This document shows, piece after piece, positions 44,633 to 57,489 of a DNA stretch of 64,000 nt. The translations under genes and the position numbers were made by a program. The number at the start of each line of letters is the position of its first letter. The stretch's first letter is position 1. The stretch spans positions 700,736,761-700,800,760 of the forward strand of contig CM057339.1 of assembly GCA_030015575.1 (NCBI GenBank), given 5' to 3'. This DNA is from Agapanthus africanus. Taxonomy: Eukaryota; Streptophyta; Magnoliopsida; Asparagales; Amaryllidaceae. The notes beneath the pieces were generated by a model that was given only the letters and a program-made list of their open reading frames with translations, did no database searches and was not told the DNA's origin.

Positions 44633-47326
44633 AGGTTAGAGAATTAGACGTATTGTGTAGGATTACGAAACCGAAACACCCGAATCAAAACTCATGTTTC
44701 TGTCGAATTTTTTAAGGTGTCAATTTTTTTTTAAATAACTGCAGAATGTTGTATGAGATGCAACATGAACACTATATAAATTTCAACACTTGTCACCGGA
44801 TTTGGGCCGGCCACTTTGGTCATTTTTCCGGCCTGCTCGGCCAAGTAGAGGAGTCTGGGCTTGGAATTTTTACAGTGTTCCATTCTTTGGGTTTTGGTGT
44901 TTCAGGTGTTGTTTGTTTTTGCTAAATTTGCATGTGATGTTATCTTTATGCAAAACCAATTCGAAGTGTTTCATATTCGTAATTCTAATGATATTTCGGA
45001 TATTTTAAACGGTGATAAAAAGTTCGAACGGATATCAATAACTCACTTTTTCCCTTGCCGGAAATTTTCCAAGTATTAGATTTTTCCTTAGTTTAAAACT
45101 TTCAGAAAATCATGCAAGCGATTCTGTGAACCCTCTAGAAGAACGAAACCTTAACTCGATTATGTAACCGTCAGAACTACCACTAAACCCTAGGGTTTGT
45201 GGTAGTTCAGCGGTGCCACATATGAGGCATTGGTTGACCCTTCTACGGTTGGTTCATACGAGCTGTGGCGTGTTTCTGAGGACCTTTTAAACTCCGCTCA
45301 AGTGTTGAGCTAATTGGGAATTTTGGGTGTTTGTTTATTCGTTCGGAAAGTTTAACATTGTCTAGTTATCTGAGATTGTGATACAATAATTGGAATCTAT
45401 AAAGTTGCGTGTAAATGTAACATTTCGGTCTCGGGTGAAATCGGGAATCTTGTTGAATTACCCGACTTCTTTTGAAAAGTGTTTTTATGGATGAGACCTA
45501 AATGTAAGATTTGCATTGCTAGGCATGAAATCCTGAATATGTGATATTCCGGGTTTATGATGTCTAAGGGCAGTATCGATTCCAATTGTTGTAGTTTTTC
45601 ATTTTCTTTTCTGCGACCGTAAGTGTAATATGTGGTGTATCGTCGGTTTCGTTGCTATAGATCAACGAAAATTGGAAAACGCATATTTACTTACGTTGAT
45701 GACATGTGTTGTTATGTGTTGCAGTGATATGATATATTGGATCATCGTGATTGAATGGCCGAGGGGTTTTATGTGAGATGAGAGTTTTTATTTTCATTCA
45801 TGTAAAATTTATTGTATGTAATATTCTTTTATTGGGGCACTTCCGGGTTGAGGATGTTGTCACCATTGTATATTATTTACTTTTACGCATTAGTATAGAC
45901 CCAAGGTGGGGAGCACAAGTAACCGGGTTCTAGGGTCTCCTAACCCTAGAATTGGGAGGGTTACTTGGCGCTCTCGTAGGGGTCTAAGGATGTGGGTTTG
46001 GATATTCATCATGACCGTGGAATCCGTGTTTTTTACAGGCTTAATTTAAAACACGGAAATCCTAGTATATCCAATATTTCATATGTTATCTTCTGCTGCT
46101 TTGTGATGTGATCACTGTGATATGTTCAGACGAATGCCTATATTATATATATGAGATATAATTAATATTGCTGCTTTCGTTTCATATGTGATGCTTAGGA
46201 AGCATAATAAATGGGACTTCATTAATGAGATTAATGAAATAAACGAAACCTAAAGATGTTGTAGAAACTTGTTTAAAAAATGGTAGCTCTAGTTCTTGCT
46301 TTGCATAGTGGTATTCCTTGTAGAATATCCAACACCTTATTCGATAAGGAAAGAGCCGAGATCCCTTCACCGGGAGTGACCTCTTTAGCGAAACTAGCAG
46401 ATGCTACAACCCACTCGGTTTGTCCTTTGATTGCTTCTATAGTTTTTGCTTTGCATAGTGGTATTTATGAAATATCTTGCACCTTATTCGATAAGGAAAG
46501 AGCCGAGATCTCTTCACCGGGAGTGACCTCTTTAGCAAAACTACTAAAAGCCTCAAAAACACTCCTTTTAAAATTCACTCGATTCTACAACGATATCAAG
46601 TTCATTACGCAAAAGGTTTTCTTGAAAAACTGTCGTAGCCCTCCGTCGTTTCAGATAAGGACTATTTAGTATTCGTGCTACGTTTGTTGACTATGTAAAG
46701 GTGTAATGTGCGGTAGCTGATTAGTGCTTATCTGCTTAAGCATATGATGCGATTGGATTAGGGTAGTCGTACGACTTTGTTGACTATGTTAAGGGTCGTG
46801 CGGGTGGGTTTAATTCAATCAGGAAATGACGGGTTGAACTTGGCTAGCGCTTATGATTTGTTGACCTTGGTAAGGTTATAAGTTGCTAGGGGTAAAACAT
46901 TATCGGGAATTTCAAGTGTTGAAATTTGCAATTAGATTGCATACCTTCTATGAGATAGTTGGATCCCGATACCCACTGCGAGTAAGAATTACTCCTGGAA
47001 GACTTTTACACATTACAATTAGCCGATCAAGTAGGTGTCTAGAAAGGTGTTAACGGGGTTACACCCCTGGAAAAACGAGGTTTATTTTAATTAGGTCCGT
47101 GCGAAAGCACGGGGAACCTCCCTCAAAGTACCGACACCGGCCTGGCCGAAAGATTGGCAAACTTGTAGGGTGTAATTAATCCCGGCTAGTCTTACCTTTT
47201 AAGGTTTGATGGTAGATTTGACTAAAATAGTGGGAGCTATTCTGATTAGATAAAATAATAACCAATCTAATCTTATAAGAGCGTACGCAGAGTGTTTTCT
47301 TCTCTCCCTCTCTCCTGATAGCGACT
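44633..47326 (+). other. Element B untranslated leader with inverted repeats
   Basis: About 2.7 kb, no coding. Hairpins at 45535-45549, 45618-45695, 45917-45966, 46335-46349 and 46482-46496 correspond in order to those of C, and most also to those of A. It ends with a CT tract and GATAG (47295-47321), 5 bp before the ATG at 47327. Confidence 0.82.
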
Positions 47327-47957
47327 ATGTCACGCCTTAATCAAGATAATAATATGGATGCATTGACCGAACCTGCTTTTTATACTGTGCTATGGATTGT
47401 TGGTTCCGTTCTTTCTTATAATTTTTATAAGACTGAGCAGGAAATAGGGGAATATCCGAATTCCCATGCCACCCAATCGAAGAAAGTGCATGCTGATGCA
47501 TCTTCTTCGGGTGTGTTCATAACCGAGAACTTTTTACCAGTATCCTCTACGTCCTGGGTATGAGATACCGGATCATGGACCCACATATGTAAGAGTTACA
47601 TGGGCTACAGAAAGGTAGAGAACTGAGAATAGGTGATATATCTCTAAGAGTTAGAAAATGGTGCAATTGTTGCAGCCAAGTCATTTGGCACATATCACCT
47701 TATATTAAATACATTGATTCTGAACAAATGTCATTAGATACCGAACCTGATATACAACATTACATCAGATTCTTTATTAAGTTAAAGAAGGATATAATTC
47801 TGTATTGGAGGATAATGTTGTGAACATTTTCCTAAATCAAGAGTTGTATCAGGCACGTTACGTAATGGCATATAAGTTCTAAATCAAATCACAGTTCAAA
47901 ATATATAGAACACACACAAGAGGAGTAGTTCAGAAATAAGCAAACCCTTCTTGCAGC
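47327..47957 (+). pseudogene. Element B gag/protease relic
   Basis: The ATG at 47327 opens MSRLNQDNNMDALTEP. The frame holds EQEIGEYPNSHATQSKK and STSWV, then a stop in place of the residue before DTGS, the aspartic protease active site (DTGSWTHIC). NGAIVAAKSFGTYHL and IPNLIYNI follow. The capsid and zinc knuckle are absent, as in C. The solo LTR inserted at the end. Confidence 0.82.
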
Positions 47958-50173
47958 TGTTGGGATACCTAGCACGGCAGCAAGGTTTCGGGAGGCATCA
48001 TCCATGCCAAGTTAAAATTTTGCCGTTCTAGATAACCCTACACATAGGTTCTTAACTAAAGAATCATACGGAATCGAAATGTAAACACTTTACAACTAAG
48101 AGATTAGGGATTACAACCTTTGTAGTCCATTCCTTCGCTTCATAAGCTCCGAGTAGTGGTCCCTTCGCTGCGATCATCAAGCTCCCGGACTCTAGAGAGG
48201 CTCCATAAGGTGAATGATCCATGCTAGCTTGAAGTCTTCACAATCCAAGATGATCTACCTTGAGGAATCACAAACCCAAGCTATCTCTTCAGTAATTATG
48301 GATTAGTGAAGCTAACACACTAATCCATATGGCTAGTATAGAAGAGGATGATGAAGTAGGAATTTAATTCTCTTTAGTTTTCTATTTCTCACAATCTTTC
48401 ATCACTTGGAAAAAATCAAGCAAGCTCCTTTTTGAAGAAGAAGAACAAGTGATGAATGAATTGTTGTTGAGGTTAGAAATGCAACCATGGTTTAATTATG
48501 CCATGGCTAATTCATGTAGAGAATAAACCATGAGCTAGGGTTAGGGTTAGATTAATAAATATCTTAGAAATATCCAAAAGGGTGGACTTAGTCAATGCTC
48601 ATCCAAGCTCAAGACTAATTCATCACAATTTTGAATTAACTAAAATAATTAAAAAACCTAATCCTAATTTCTAGCCATGGTGTGAATCTCATAAACACTA
48701 GTTGCATGTGTAACCCTAGCATGTTACAATATCACATATTACATATATAATATTTTGTAACAAAAGAAAAGAATACATTTAACATATATCATATATATAT
48801 CAATGCATCCTAAGTGAGAAAAAGAATCATTTAAGTGAGATTATATTAGTTAATGTAATGTAATATATCACATATATAATTATACATTAAATTATTAAAT
48901 CAATACTTGAATTAATAATCCGGCTATATAACATATAACCGACCAATATAATATGTATCATTTTATCGAATCAACACTTGATCCGATGACCCGGCTATAT
49001 CACATATAACCGGCCGATATCACGCATCACGAGAATAGAATACGGTATCACATACACGTATCAATCTCGGTCCCGCACATATCACATATGTGCTCCTACT
49101 CCGTTTCGCCTGAGCCAGAAAACCTCCGTGTAGGACTCTAAAGACTCGTCGATACGCCGGCAGTAGGTGATGATCACATCAAACACCCACAAGCTACAAG
49201 CGGTCAGCTAAACGTAACAGCCACCCGGGTATTCAGCGATCAGAAGATCAACAAGCAAGCCTGTACACACTCTTGTGAATCCAATCAGTACCACTACGTA
49301 CAGTCCAGTCTCTTCATCTGATATGTCGCATATCCAGTCTAGGGGTGGTAAACGTCAGACCCCAGTTACCGATAAGTCGTGTCGATATGAGGCTCATAAC
49401 GGGTCGAGAAACTACTGATAACACTTACCAGTAGATCTCCATATCATCCCTGGCCAGGGACTTCCAGTTATAGCCTATCGAACACAGCGCAACATCAACC
49501 CCCAATACCGGGAGAGACGAAACCCCTCCTATCGCTCTTTGCCTCCATGTGATTCGGGACTGTACCCAAAATCCACCGTTTTGCACGTTCTCATGAACTT
49601 GGTAAGGTGGAAATCAAAGCACAATGGGAATCACACAAGACTCTATAACGATCTCGGGTCTACAGACTAACCTGTACCAGTGTCACCAGAGAACTGCTAT
49701 CTGACGATAGGTATAATACCATCTAGGAGTTCTCGGCGAGTCCATTCAGTGTACCCAGTCTCCACTGAGCACCCGTACACCATCTTTGATGTCAAACACC
49801 AATGGATGTGGGATCATCCATCGCCCATCATATGGGTCAAGATGCGTATACGCTAGTCTACTCTGGAGTATCGATACCCTGTCTCGATACACCCTCGACT
49901 AGGAACAATTATAGGATGTACTCGTGGACTACCCTGGCCCCACTAGTACGATCTACATCATTGTCCTAGTAGTCAAGTACATATCCTAAGGGCTTTATCA
50001 ACATGTGAGAGCAAGACAGTAATACAATACAAGTCAACATGTTTAGATAAACTGAAACCAGATAGCATACTATCATGTCGAGCAAGAAAGTCATCTCTCT
50101 ATATATCCAAGCATCCACTATGATATACATCATATGTACAACAATGGCCTCTAGAGCATATACATAACTAACA
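47958..50173 (-). mobile_element. Minus-strand solo LTR of the B/C family
   Basis: 2216 bp. On the minus strand it begins TGTTAGTTATGTATATGC and ends GTGCTAGGTATCCCAACA, matching the B and C LTRs. Flanks are GCAGC (47953-47957) and GTGGC (50174-50178), a 5-bp duplication with two transitions; element C has an uninterrupted CTTGTGGCATTG at this place, which confirms the empty site. No internal sequence remains. Confidence 0.9.
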
Positions 50174-51090
50174 GTGGCATTGTAGACTAGGTCATATCAA
50201 TGCGACACGACTAGATAAGTTACATATGAATGAATATAAGAATCTGTTCGAATTTTCATCTTATGCTACTTGCCAGTCTTGTCTCAAAGGTAATATGACC
50301 AATACTCCGTTTACTCAAAACAGAGAAAGAGTTAGTGAACTCATTGGGACAGATACATGATGATGTATACAGTCCAATTTCTACAAATGCCAAGGTTGGT
50401 TCTTCGTACTTCGTTATATTCACTGATCATCTCTCAGGATTCGGACATATGTTCCTGTTGAAACACAAGTATGGAACTTTTGAGAAATTTAAGGAATATA
50501 AGCTTGAAGTTTAAAAACCAGACAGGTAGAAGTATTAAAGTCCTTCGATGTGATCGAGGGGGAGAATATTTGGGCATGAAATTCCTGGAGTTTCTAAAAA
50601 GGAGAATATGATTCTCTCTCAACTTACTCCTTCGTGTACACTAAAGCACAACCATGTATCGGGGCGGAGGTATCGCGCCCTATGAGATATGGTGCGCTCT
50701 ATGATGAGTACTGCTGAGTTACCTGTTTTCTTTTGGAGTTATGCACTTGAGAAGATGCATACCTATTGAATGGGGTTCCATCCAAATCAGAGCCTACCAC
50801 TACATATGAGATATGGAATGGGAATGGACCATTTCTTAAACGAGTTAAGATATGGGGTTGTCCAGCCTATGTCGAAAGGCAGAATCGGGACAAGCTCGAG
50901 GCAAGGTCAGTTCTGTGTAAGTTTGTTAGGATATCTCAAACATTTGCGAGGGTATATCTTCTACCTTTCTGAGGAGCAAAAGATTTTTTGTTTCACAGCA
51001 TGCCATCTTTTTAGAAAAGGAATTTCTTGTGAAGAAATTTGTGGTCATGAGGTAGAACTGGAAGGAGTTCCATCTAGACAAACTAACAGC
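50174..51090 (+). pseudogene. pol: Element B integrase relic
   Basis: Starts WHCRLGHINATRLDKL and CQSCLKGNMTNTPFT (GAG-pre-integrase, zinc-binding His/Cys). The core is broken but GRSIKVLRCDRGGEYLGM (about 50525) and a SYALEKM piece can be read. The C-terminal part reads IWGCPAYVERQNRDKLEAR and CHLFRKGI. A stop lies at about 50358 and there are several frame changes. Confidence 0.87.
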
Positions 51091-52000
51091 TGATGATTTG
51101 GTGAAACCAAAGGATTCAATAGTTTCTAACGAACCTCAGCCTCTCCACGAATCAGGTAGGGTTCCTTATCCACTCGAGAGATACTACGGTCTTCTCGGTG
51201 ACAGTGGGAGCGAGGAATGCATCATGGTAGATGATGGCCCAACCAGGTTCAGGCAGGCCATCACGAGTAGCGACTCTATGAAATGGATGGATGCTATGCG
51301 ATCAAAGATGGAATCCATGTACACCAACAAAGTATGACGTTGCATGTTGCACCTGAAGGGGTAAAACCCATTGGGAGCAAATGGATCTTGAGAAGATTCT
51401 TGGTATAGATGGAAAAGTTGAGACTTTCAAAGCTATGCTTAAGTCCATCAGGATCAATATAAGCATCGCGGAGATGGAACATCTGTTTTGATTTGACGGT
51501 CAAAGAGTTTGACTTCATCAAAATGGTAGATGAACCTTGTATATACAAGAAGGTTGTAGAGAGTAAGGTTGTCTTCCACGTATTGTACGTAGATGACATA
51601 ATCTTGATAGGAAATGGTTTCCTATGCTACACTCGGTCAAGCTCCTCTTATCACGAGCATTCTCAATATAAGATCTGGATGATACCTACTGCATCTTATG
51701 GATTATGATCTATGGTGATAGATCTAAATGGATGTTGGGAGTGTCCCAAATCCAGGTACGTTAACACCATACTAAAGGGGTATAATATGTATGATTCTAA
51801 GCGTGGTGGTTCGCCCACTTACTCATGGATCACTCTCTCCAAAAGGATGTCTTCCAAGACTGATTTGGAGAGAGCTCGTGTGCAATGGATACCCTATACT
51901 TCGGCAGTAGGCTCTATCAGAGTATGCGATGTTATGTACCAAAACAGATGTAGATGACTCACTAGGTGTAGTGATTAGGAATCAATCGGATCTTGGGAGA
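51091..52000 (+). pseudogene. pol: Element B reverse transcriptase with internal deletions
   Basis: ESGRVPYPLERYYGLLGDSG and FRQAITSSDSMKWMDAMRSK, then the KPIGSKWI region. LKSIRI then joins to the ASxxW segment as in C; the middle fingers/palm part is missing. B also lacks a further 69 bp present in C (after 51435). VLYVDDIILIGNG retains the catalytic DD. Many stops. Confidence 0.87.
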
Positions 52001-52566
52001 ATCACTGGACAGCTGTGGAGGACATTCTTAAGTACTCGAGAAGCACTAAAAGAAAGTTCTTGGTTTGAGCTTCCAGAGTAATAAGATCGACTGAGAGTCA
52101 GTCACAGGCATTATCTTTGCCCTCAGTGGAGGGACGGTATGTTGGAAGAGTTCCAAGCTAGATACCGTGACATACTAGACGATAAAGGCTGAATACATTG
52201 CTACCAATGATGCTGCCAAAGTGGCTGTCTGGGCATTTCTTGTTCATGAGATGAACAAGGTTCCTACCATTGAGCGTCCAATAACTGTTATTGTGAAAAT
52301 AATGGAGTTGTGGCTTTGGCATAGGAATGCAGGTCCCATCAGCGTTCCAGACAAATTCTGAGGCAAGTATCACCTGATCAGGGAGATAGTTGATATCCAA
52401 AGGATTGAGGTAAGGAGAGCAGATTTTGAGGTTAACACGGGGGATCCACTCACTAAGGCCTGCTTCTCTAAATACTATTTGAGAGATTTTGGGATGGTTG
52501 AGTATGGGATACTATAACCACTGCTAAATTGTTGGGTATTGGATACTACAACAGATGGCCTTAGTG
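52001..52566 (+). pseudogene. pol: Element B RNase H relic
   Basis: AEYIATNDAAKVAVWAFLVH (about 52190), then REIVDIQRIEVRRADFEVN and GDPLTKACFSKYYLRDFGM near 52470, the normal end of copia RNase H. Frames change several times. Confidence 0.85.
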
Positions 52567-52567
52567 C

Positions 52568-52578
52568 AAGTGGGAGAT
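52568..52578 (+). other. Element B polypurine tract
   Basis: AAGTGGGAGAT directly before the 3' LTR. Confidence 0.88.
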
Positions 52579-54749
52579 TATTAGTTATATGTATGCCCTA
52601 GTGGCCATTACTGTACATGGGATGTATATTGTAGTGGATGCTTGGAAATATATAGGGAGGACTATCTTGCCCGATATAATAGTATGCTATCTGGTTGCAC
52701 TTTATCTTAACATGTACACTTATTGTCTCTCTCTCACATGTTGATAAAGCCCTTAGGAGTGTACTTGACTACCAGGACTATGATGGAGATCATACTGGTG
52801 GGGCCAAGGGTAGTCTATAAGTACACTCTATAATTGTTCCTAGTCGAGGGAGTATCGAAACAGGGCATCGATACTCCAGAGTAGACTAGCGTATACGCTT
52901 CTCGACCCATATGATGGGCGATGGATGATCCCATATCCATTGGTTTTTGACATCAGAGAAGGTATACAGGTGCTCAGTGGAGACTGGGTACACTGAATGG
53001 ACTCGCCGAGAACTCCTAGATGGTATTATACCTATCGTATGATAGTATTTCTCTGGTGACACTGGTACAGGTTAGTTTGTACACCCGAGATCGTCATAGA
53101 GTCTTATGTGATTCCCACTGTGCTTTGATTTCCACCATACCACGGTCAAGAGATCATGTAAAAAGGTGGTTTTTGGGTACAGTCCCGAGTCACATGGAGG
53201 CAATGAGCGATAGGAGGGGTTTCGTCTCTCCCAGTATTGGGAGTTGATGTTGCGCTATGCTCGACTGGCCATAACAGGAAATCCCTGGCCAGAGTTGCTG
53301 AGATTTACTGGTAAGTGTTATCAGTAGTTCTTCGAACCGTTATGGACCTTGCATCGGCATGACTTATCAGGGTATTGGAGTCTGATGTTATACCACCCCA
53401 AGGCTGTTGATATGCGACATATCAGACGAAGAGACAGGACTGTACGGTAGTGTTACTGATTGGATTCGTAGGAGTGTGAGCAGGCTTGCTTGCTGATCTT
53501 CTGATCACTCAATACCCAGGTGGCCGTTACATTTGGCAGACCGCTTGTGGCTTGTGGGTATTTGATATGATTATCACCTACTGGCGGCGTATTGACGAGT
53601 GTTTAGAGTCCTACACAGAGGTTTTCTGGTTCATGCGAAACAGAGTAGGTGCACATATGTGATATGTGCGGGACCGAGATTAATGCGTGTATGTGATACC
53701 GCATTTTATTCTCGCATTATGTTACATTTGATATTAGTCGATTATATGTAATATAGCCGGATTATTAAATCAAGAGTTGATTTAATAATTTAATGTATAA
53801 TTATATATTTGATATATTACATTACATTAACTAATATTAGCTCACTTAAGCATTCATTTTTCTCACTTATGATACATTGATATATATGTGATATATGTTA
53901 AATGTATTGTTTTCTTTTTGAACAAAATATATATGTGATATATATTGTTGTGACGTGCTAGGTTACACATCCAACATGGATGTATGAGACCCACACTATG
54001 CTAGGGTTAATGTTAGGGTTTAATATTTATTCTTAAGTAATTACAAATTAGTGGAGATATTTTGATGGTTGGAAGCTTGGAGAAGCTTGAAGATAACCAT
54101 TGACTTAGTCCGCTCTTTTGTTTTTCTTAAGATATTTATCAACCCAACCATTAACCATACACATTGGTTAACTCTCTACAAGGGTTAGTGTATATGATAT
54201 ACTTAACCGATGTTGCATTTAAAACCTAATGATTTGTTCTTTCATCACTTGAGATTCATCTTCTTCTTCCTCATTTTAAGTTTTCTAGCTTTTGTGAAAG
54301 TGATGATAGATTATGAGAAAAATAAATCTAAAGAGAGCCCACTTCCTACTTCATCATCCTCTACTATTAGCCATTTAGTTTAGGGTGTTTGCTTCACTAA
54401 TTTCACACATTAGTGAAGAGGTAGCATGAGCTCGAGTCTCCTCGACATAGATCATCTTCGGCCTCGAAGACATTGAGCAAACTTGTTCGTTTCTTCAAAT
54501 GAGCCCTCTGTAGAGTCCGGGAGTTCACCATTCGCAGTGAAGGGACTACAACATGGAGCTTTAGAAGTTAAGGACCGGTCTACAAAGGTTGTATTCTCTC
54601 ATTCGCTTAGAAGTAAAGTTGTATACTTGTTGCTTCTGTATGAATCTCTAGTTAAAGATCTTGTTTAGGGTTGTTTAAGCATGGCAAAATTTTAATTTGG
54701 CATGGATGATGCCATCAAAAACCGTGCTATTGTGCTTAGGAATCCTACA
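52579..54749 (+). repeat. Element B 3' LTR
   Basis: 2171 bp, starts TATTAGTTATATG and ends GTGCTTAGGAATCCTACA. It is clearly similar to the 5' LTR but with many scattered differences, so B is older than element A. Confidence 0.92.
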
Positions 54750-54754
54750 AAAAC

Positions 54755-56958
54755 TCTCAAGAAAATTCCCAAGTCTTTGTGTGCAAGTGGAGTTAGCAAA
54801 AGGGCGAAGCTCCGACGAACTTCCAACGGCAATCCGAGGAGATTCCGACGACGAAACTACGCACCAGCACCTCCCACCTCTTCCTCTTTCTCTCCTCTAG
54901 CCAATCATCTAGTAAGTCCCTACTTCTCTTTCTTTTCTCTATTCTAAAAACATTCGAAACTAAAACCCGACGGAAGCGGAGTTAATCCGACTTCCGATTC
55001 GGTTTTTCCTTAAAAAGTTCTATTTTTCTTAAACACGATAATACCAAACTATTATGTCATGACTATTAAACATTAACGAAGATAATAGAACAAGTTTGGC
55101 ATCAAAATAATAACCGTAGCAAGTTTTATTCTACTTTTACAGTAAAATACCCTTATGTTTCATTTCGACATGCTTGAACTTTTTAAACCGTATTACCTTA
55201 GAAAACTCACGAGGTAAGGACCTACCTCCTCACAACACACATATATAATATAGCACGATGGAATTTGGGAATATAGATTTGGGAAAAATACGACTTTACA
55301 TATAACTACCTTCAACTTATAAAACATTTTTCTACATGAAATGTATTTTAACAAATCTTTGCAATTGCGTCTCTACAACCCATTTCGGGGAACCCGTTCG
55401 GTATGGTGCAGATTATCGCACATCCTTGGGCCTCGTAGAGTGAGATGCAGACCTCCACAAGGAGCATACGATCTCAAAAGATTTTAATACATTTTTCTTT
55501 AGAAAAATATGATTTCTATTATAAATAAAACTTATATTTTTTTATATATAATTAAAATCAAAATATCTATTTTTAATATTTATAATATTCCACATTTCCA
55601 AAATTCAAGAAAAACATTTCATTTACAAGAAAATACCATACAATTCCAATATTTCAAATAAATACCTTATACTTTAAAAACTAGGTCATATTCACTAGAA
55701 ATTTCACATTGAATAAAAGAAACATCTATGAAAACTCTAAAGACGATAATAAAATACTTGAGGTGTATTTTGAAAATATAACAAGACTATTTTACATAAA
55801 ACCCCCTCGAGTTATACTAATTAAAATAAGGATCCTAGTAAACATATGTTTAAGCGGGACCAGTCTCTTGAGCCTCAGGGGGCCGAAGATATGGGTGCTT
55901 GCCTATTTAAGGTAGACGACTTAACAAACGGTGTTATATAATTGTCTTTAAAAAAGACACAAATCATGTTGTCCATGTACAGCAGTTACCGATTGCACAA
56001 AAACATAAATCAGGATTCAATTTCTTTTCTAATTGTTTGACTCGGACTAAATCTCAATATAATCAATCTGAATTAAATATAATTCAAGTATATATTCAAC
56101 ATGAATTCATGAACCCATATATTCAATCTAATCAATCTATATTGACTGAACTGAACCATAGATATACTCCATTTACATGTTCATTCATTATATCCGTTTC
56201 ATTACTGATATCATGGTTTCGGCAAGTCATCCGTCTATATTCAATATACAATGAAAATAATTCAACAATACAATCAAGATATCGCGGGGTTTATAAAGGG
56301 GTAGATTGGTATGGAAGGTGTTAAAAGTTACACGAGACTGTAACCATAATACACCTAACCTGAATCTCCATTGCCGTTGTACCGTGGCTGAACGGTTCCT
56401 TATGCTCCTTATACCTTACTCCATGGGGAAAGTTGGACTCCTCTCGTATACACTGGCCTCTTCTGTACTAAGCTACAAACAACTACGTTAAAATAACAAA
56501 CAACATTATAATAGTGATACCCTCTCTCTGTCTATTCCACTTCTCCCTCCTCTTTGGGACTTACCGAACAATTTGTTCGCTGACGACATTCTCTTTCTTT
56601 TCTTTGGAATGTTGTCAGGTGATTCGGACCATCAGGAGATTGAGCCCACCAGCGAGGATTTGGACCAGCTAGCTTTCGACCCAGAGTTTTAGATTCCTTG
56701 TACACATTTAAATTCTGTATTTTCTATTTCTCTTATGCCACGGTTTAGTTATTGCTTTCCATTCCATGTATTTACTTTTCAGATGTATTTTAAAAAGAAT
56801 GTTAATAAATAAAGTTGTTGTTCATTTATATCTATTGTCTCTGTCTCTTGTGCATTTTACTTATATTGCTTAGATATGCTCAACGTGTTTATTTCAGAGT
56901 AAATACGTAGCGGCCTCGTCGCGTCCTCTGCCCGTATACTGGGAAGCGGGGCATGACA
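54755..56958 (+). repeat. Gypsy solo LTR, right piece
   Basis: Resumes after the AAAAC target duplication of element B. No domain is coded. The final TACTGGGAAGCGGGGCATGACA-like end parallels GGGAAGCGGGGCGTGACA of the gypsy 5' LTR at 14265-14282. Confidence 0.85.
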
Positions 56959-56963
56959 CACTC

Positions 56964-57475
56964 ACTCTCATTTCATTCACATCTTCATCTTCTTCATTCC
57001 AATTTTTCTCTCTAGCTTTTTATAAAGTGAAGAAATATAGTGAGAAAAATTGTTCTAAAGTGAGCAAAAATCCTATTTCATCAACCTACACTAGATTAGC
57101 CATTTAGTTTAGGTTGTTTGCTTCAATAATTCCCAATTAGTGAAGAGGTAGCTTGAGTTGGAGATTTCTCGACGTAGATCATCTTTGGTCTCGAAAACTT
57201 CAAGCAAGCCTGTTCCTTTCACCTTGTGAACTCTTACTAGAGTCCGGGAGATCACTACTTGGAGCGAAGGGACTACTACACGGAGCTTTAGAAGTGAAGG
57301 AACGGTCTACAAAGGTTGTATTCCTCATTCACTTAGTGTAATGTTTGATTACATACTAACTTACTCCTAATTTTCTAGTTAGATCCAAGCTTAGGGTTCT
57401 TTAGCACCTTAGAATTTTTTAAAATGGCATGTTGATGCCTTCCGAAACCTAGTGAGGGTGCTAAGGAAACCATCA
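56964..57475 (+). repeat. Element C 5' LTR, right piece
   Basis: Continues the LTR after the gypsy solo LTR. It matches the end of the B LTR (GATTAGCCATTTAGTTTAGG, CTCGACGTAGATCATCTT) and ends CTAAGGAAACCATCA before the primer site. Confidence 0.92.
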
Positions 57476-57476
57476 G

Positions 57477-57489
57477 TAGTATCAGAGCC
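57477..57489 (+). other. Element C primer binding site, mutated
   Basis: TAGTATCAGAGCC, one base different from the tRNA-iMet complement TGGTATCAGAGCC, 1 bp after the LTR. Confidence 0.8.

Larger units (their letters stand above)
42464..54749 (+). mobile_element. Copia-type element B, defective
   Basis: LTRs are 42464-44618 and 52579-54749; target duplication AAAAC is at 42459-42463 and 54750-54754. The primer site GTGGTATCAGAGCC follows the 5' LTR and AAGTGGGAGAT precedes the 3' LTR. The internal region has a long leader, a reduced gag/protease relic and broken integrase, RT and RNase H. A solo LTR of the same family lies inside it at 47958-50173. It inserted in the gypsy solo LTR. Confidence 0.93.
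41859..56958 (+). mobile_element. Gypsy-type solo LTR, split by element B
   Basis: Starts TGTAACAACCC and ends GGGGCATGACA, the same type of ends as the gypsy LTR in the CACTA element. CACTC flanks it at 41854-41858 and 56959-56963. Its own sequence is 41859-42463 plus 54755-56958, about 2.8 kb. No internal region or second LTR is present, so it is a solo LTR left by recombination, and it sits in the 5' LTR of element C. A tRNA-like segment lies at about 41964-42030. Confidence 0.88.
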
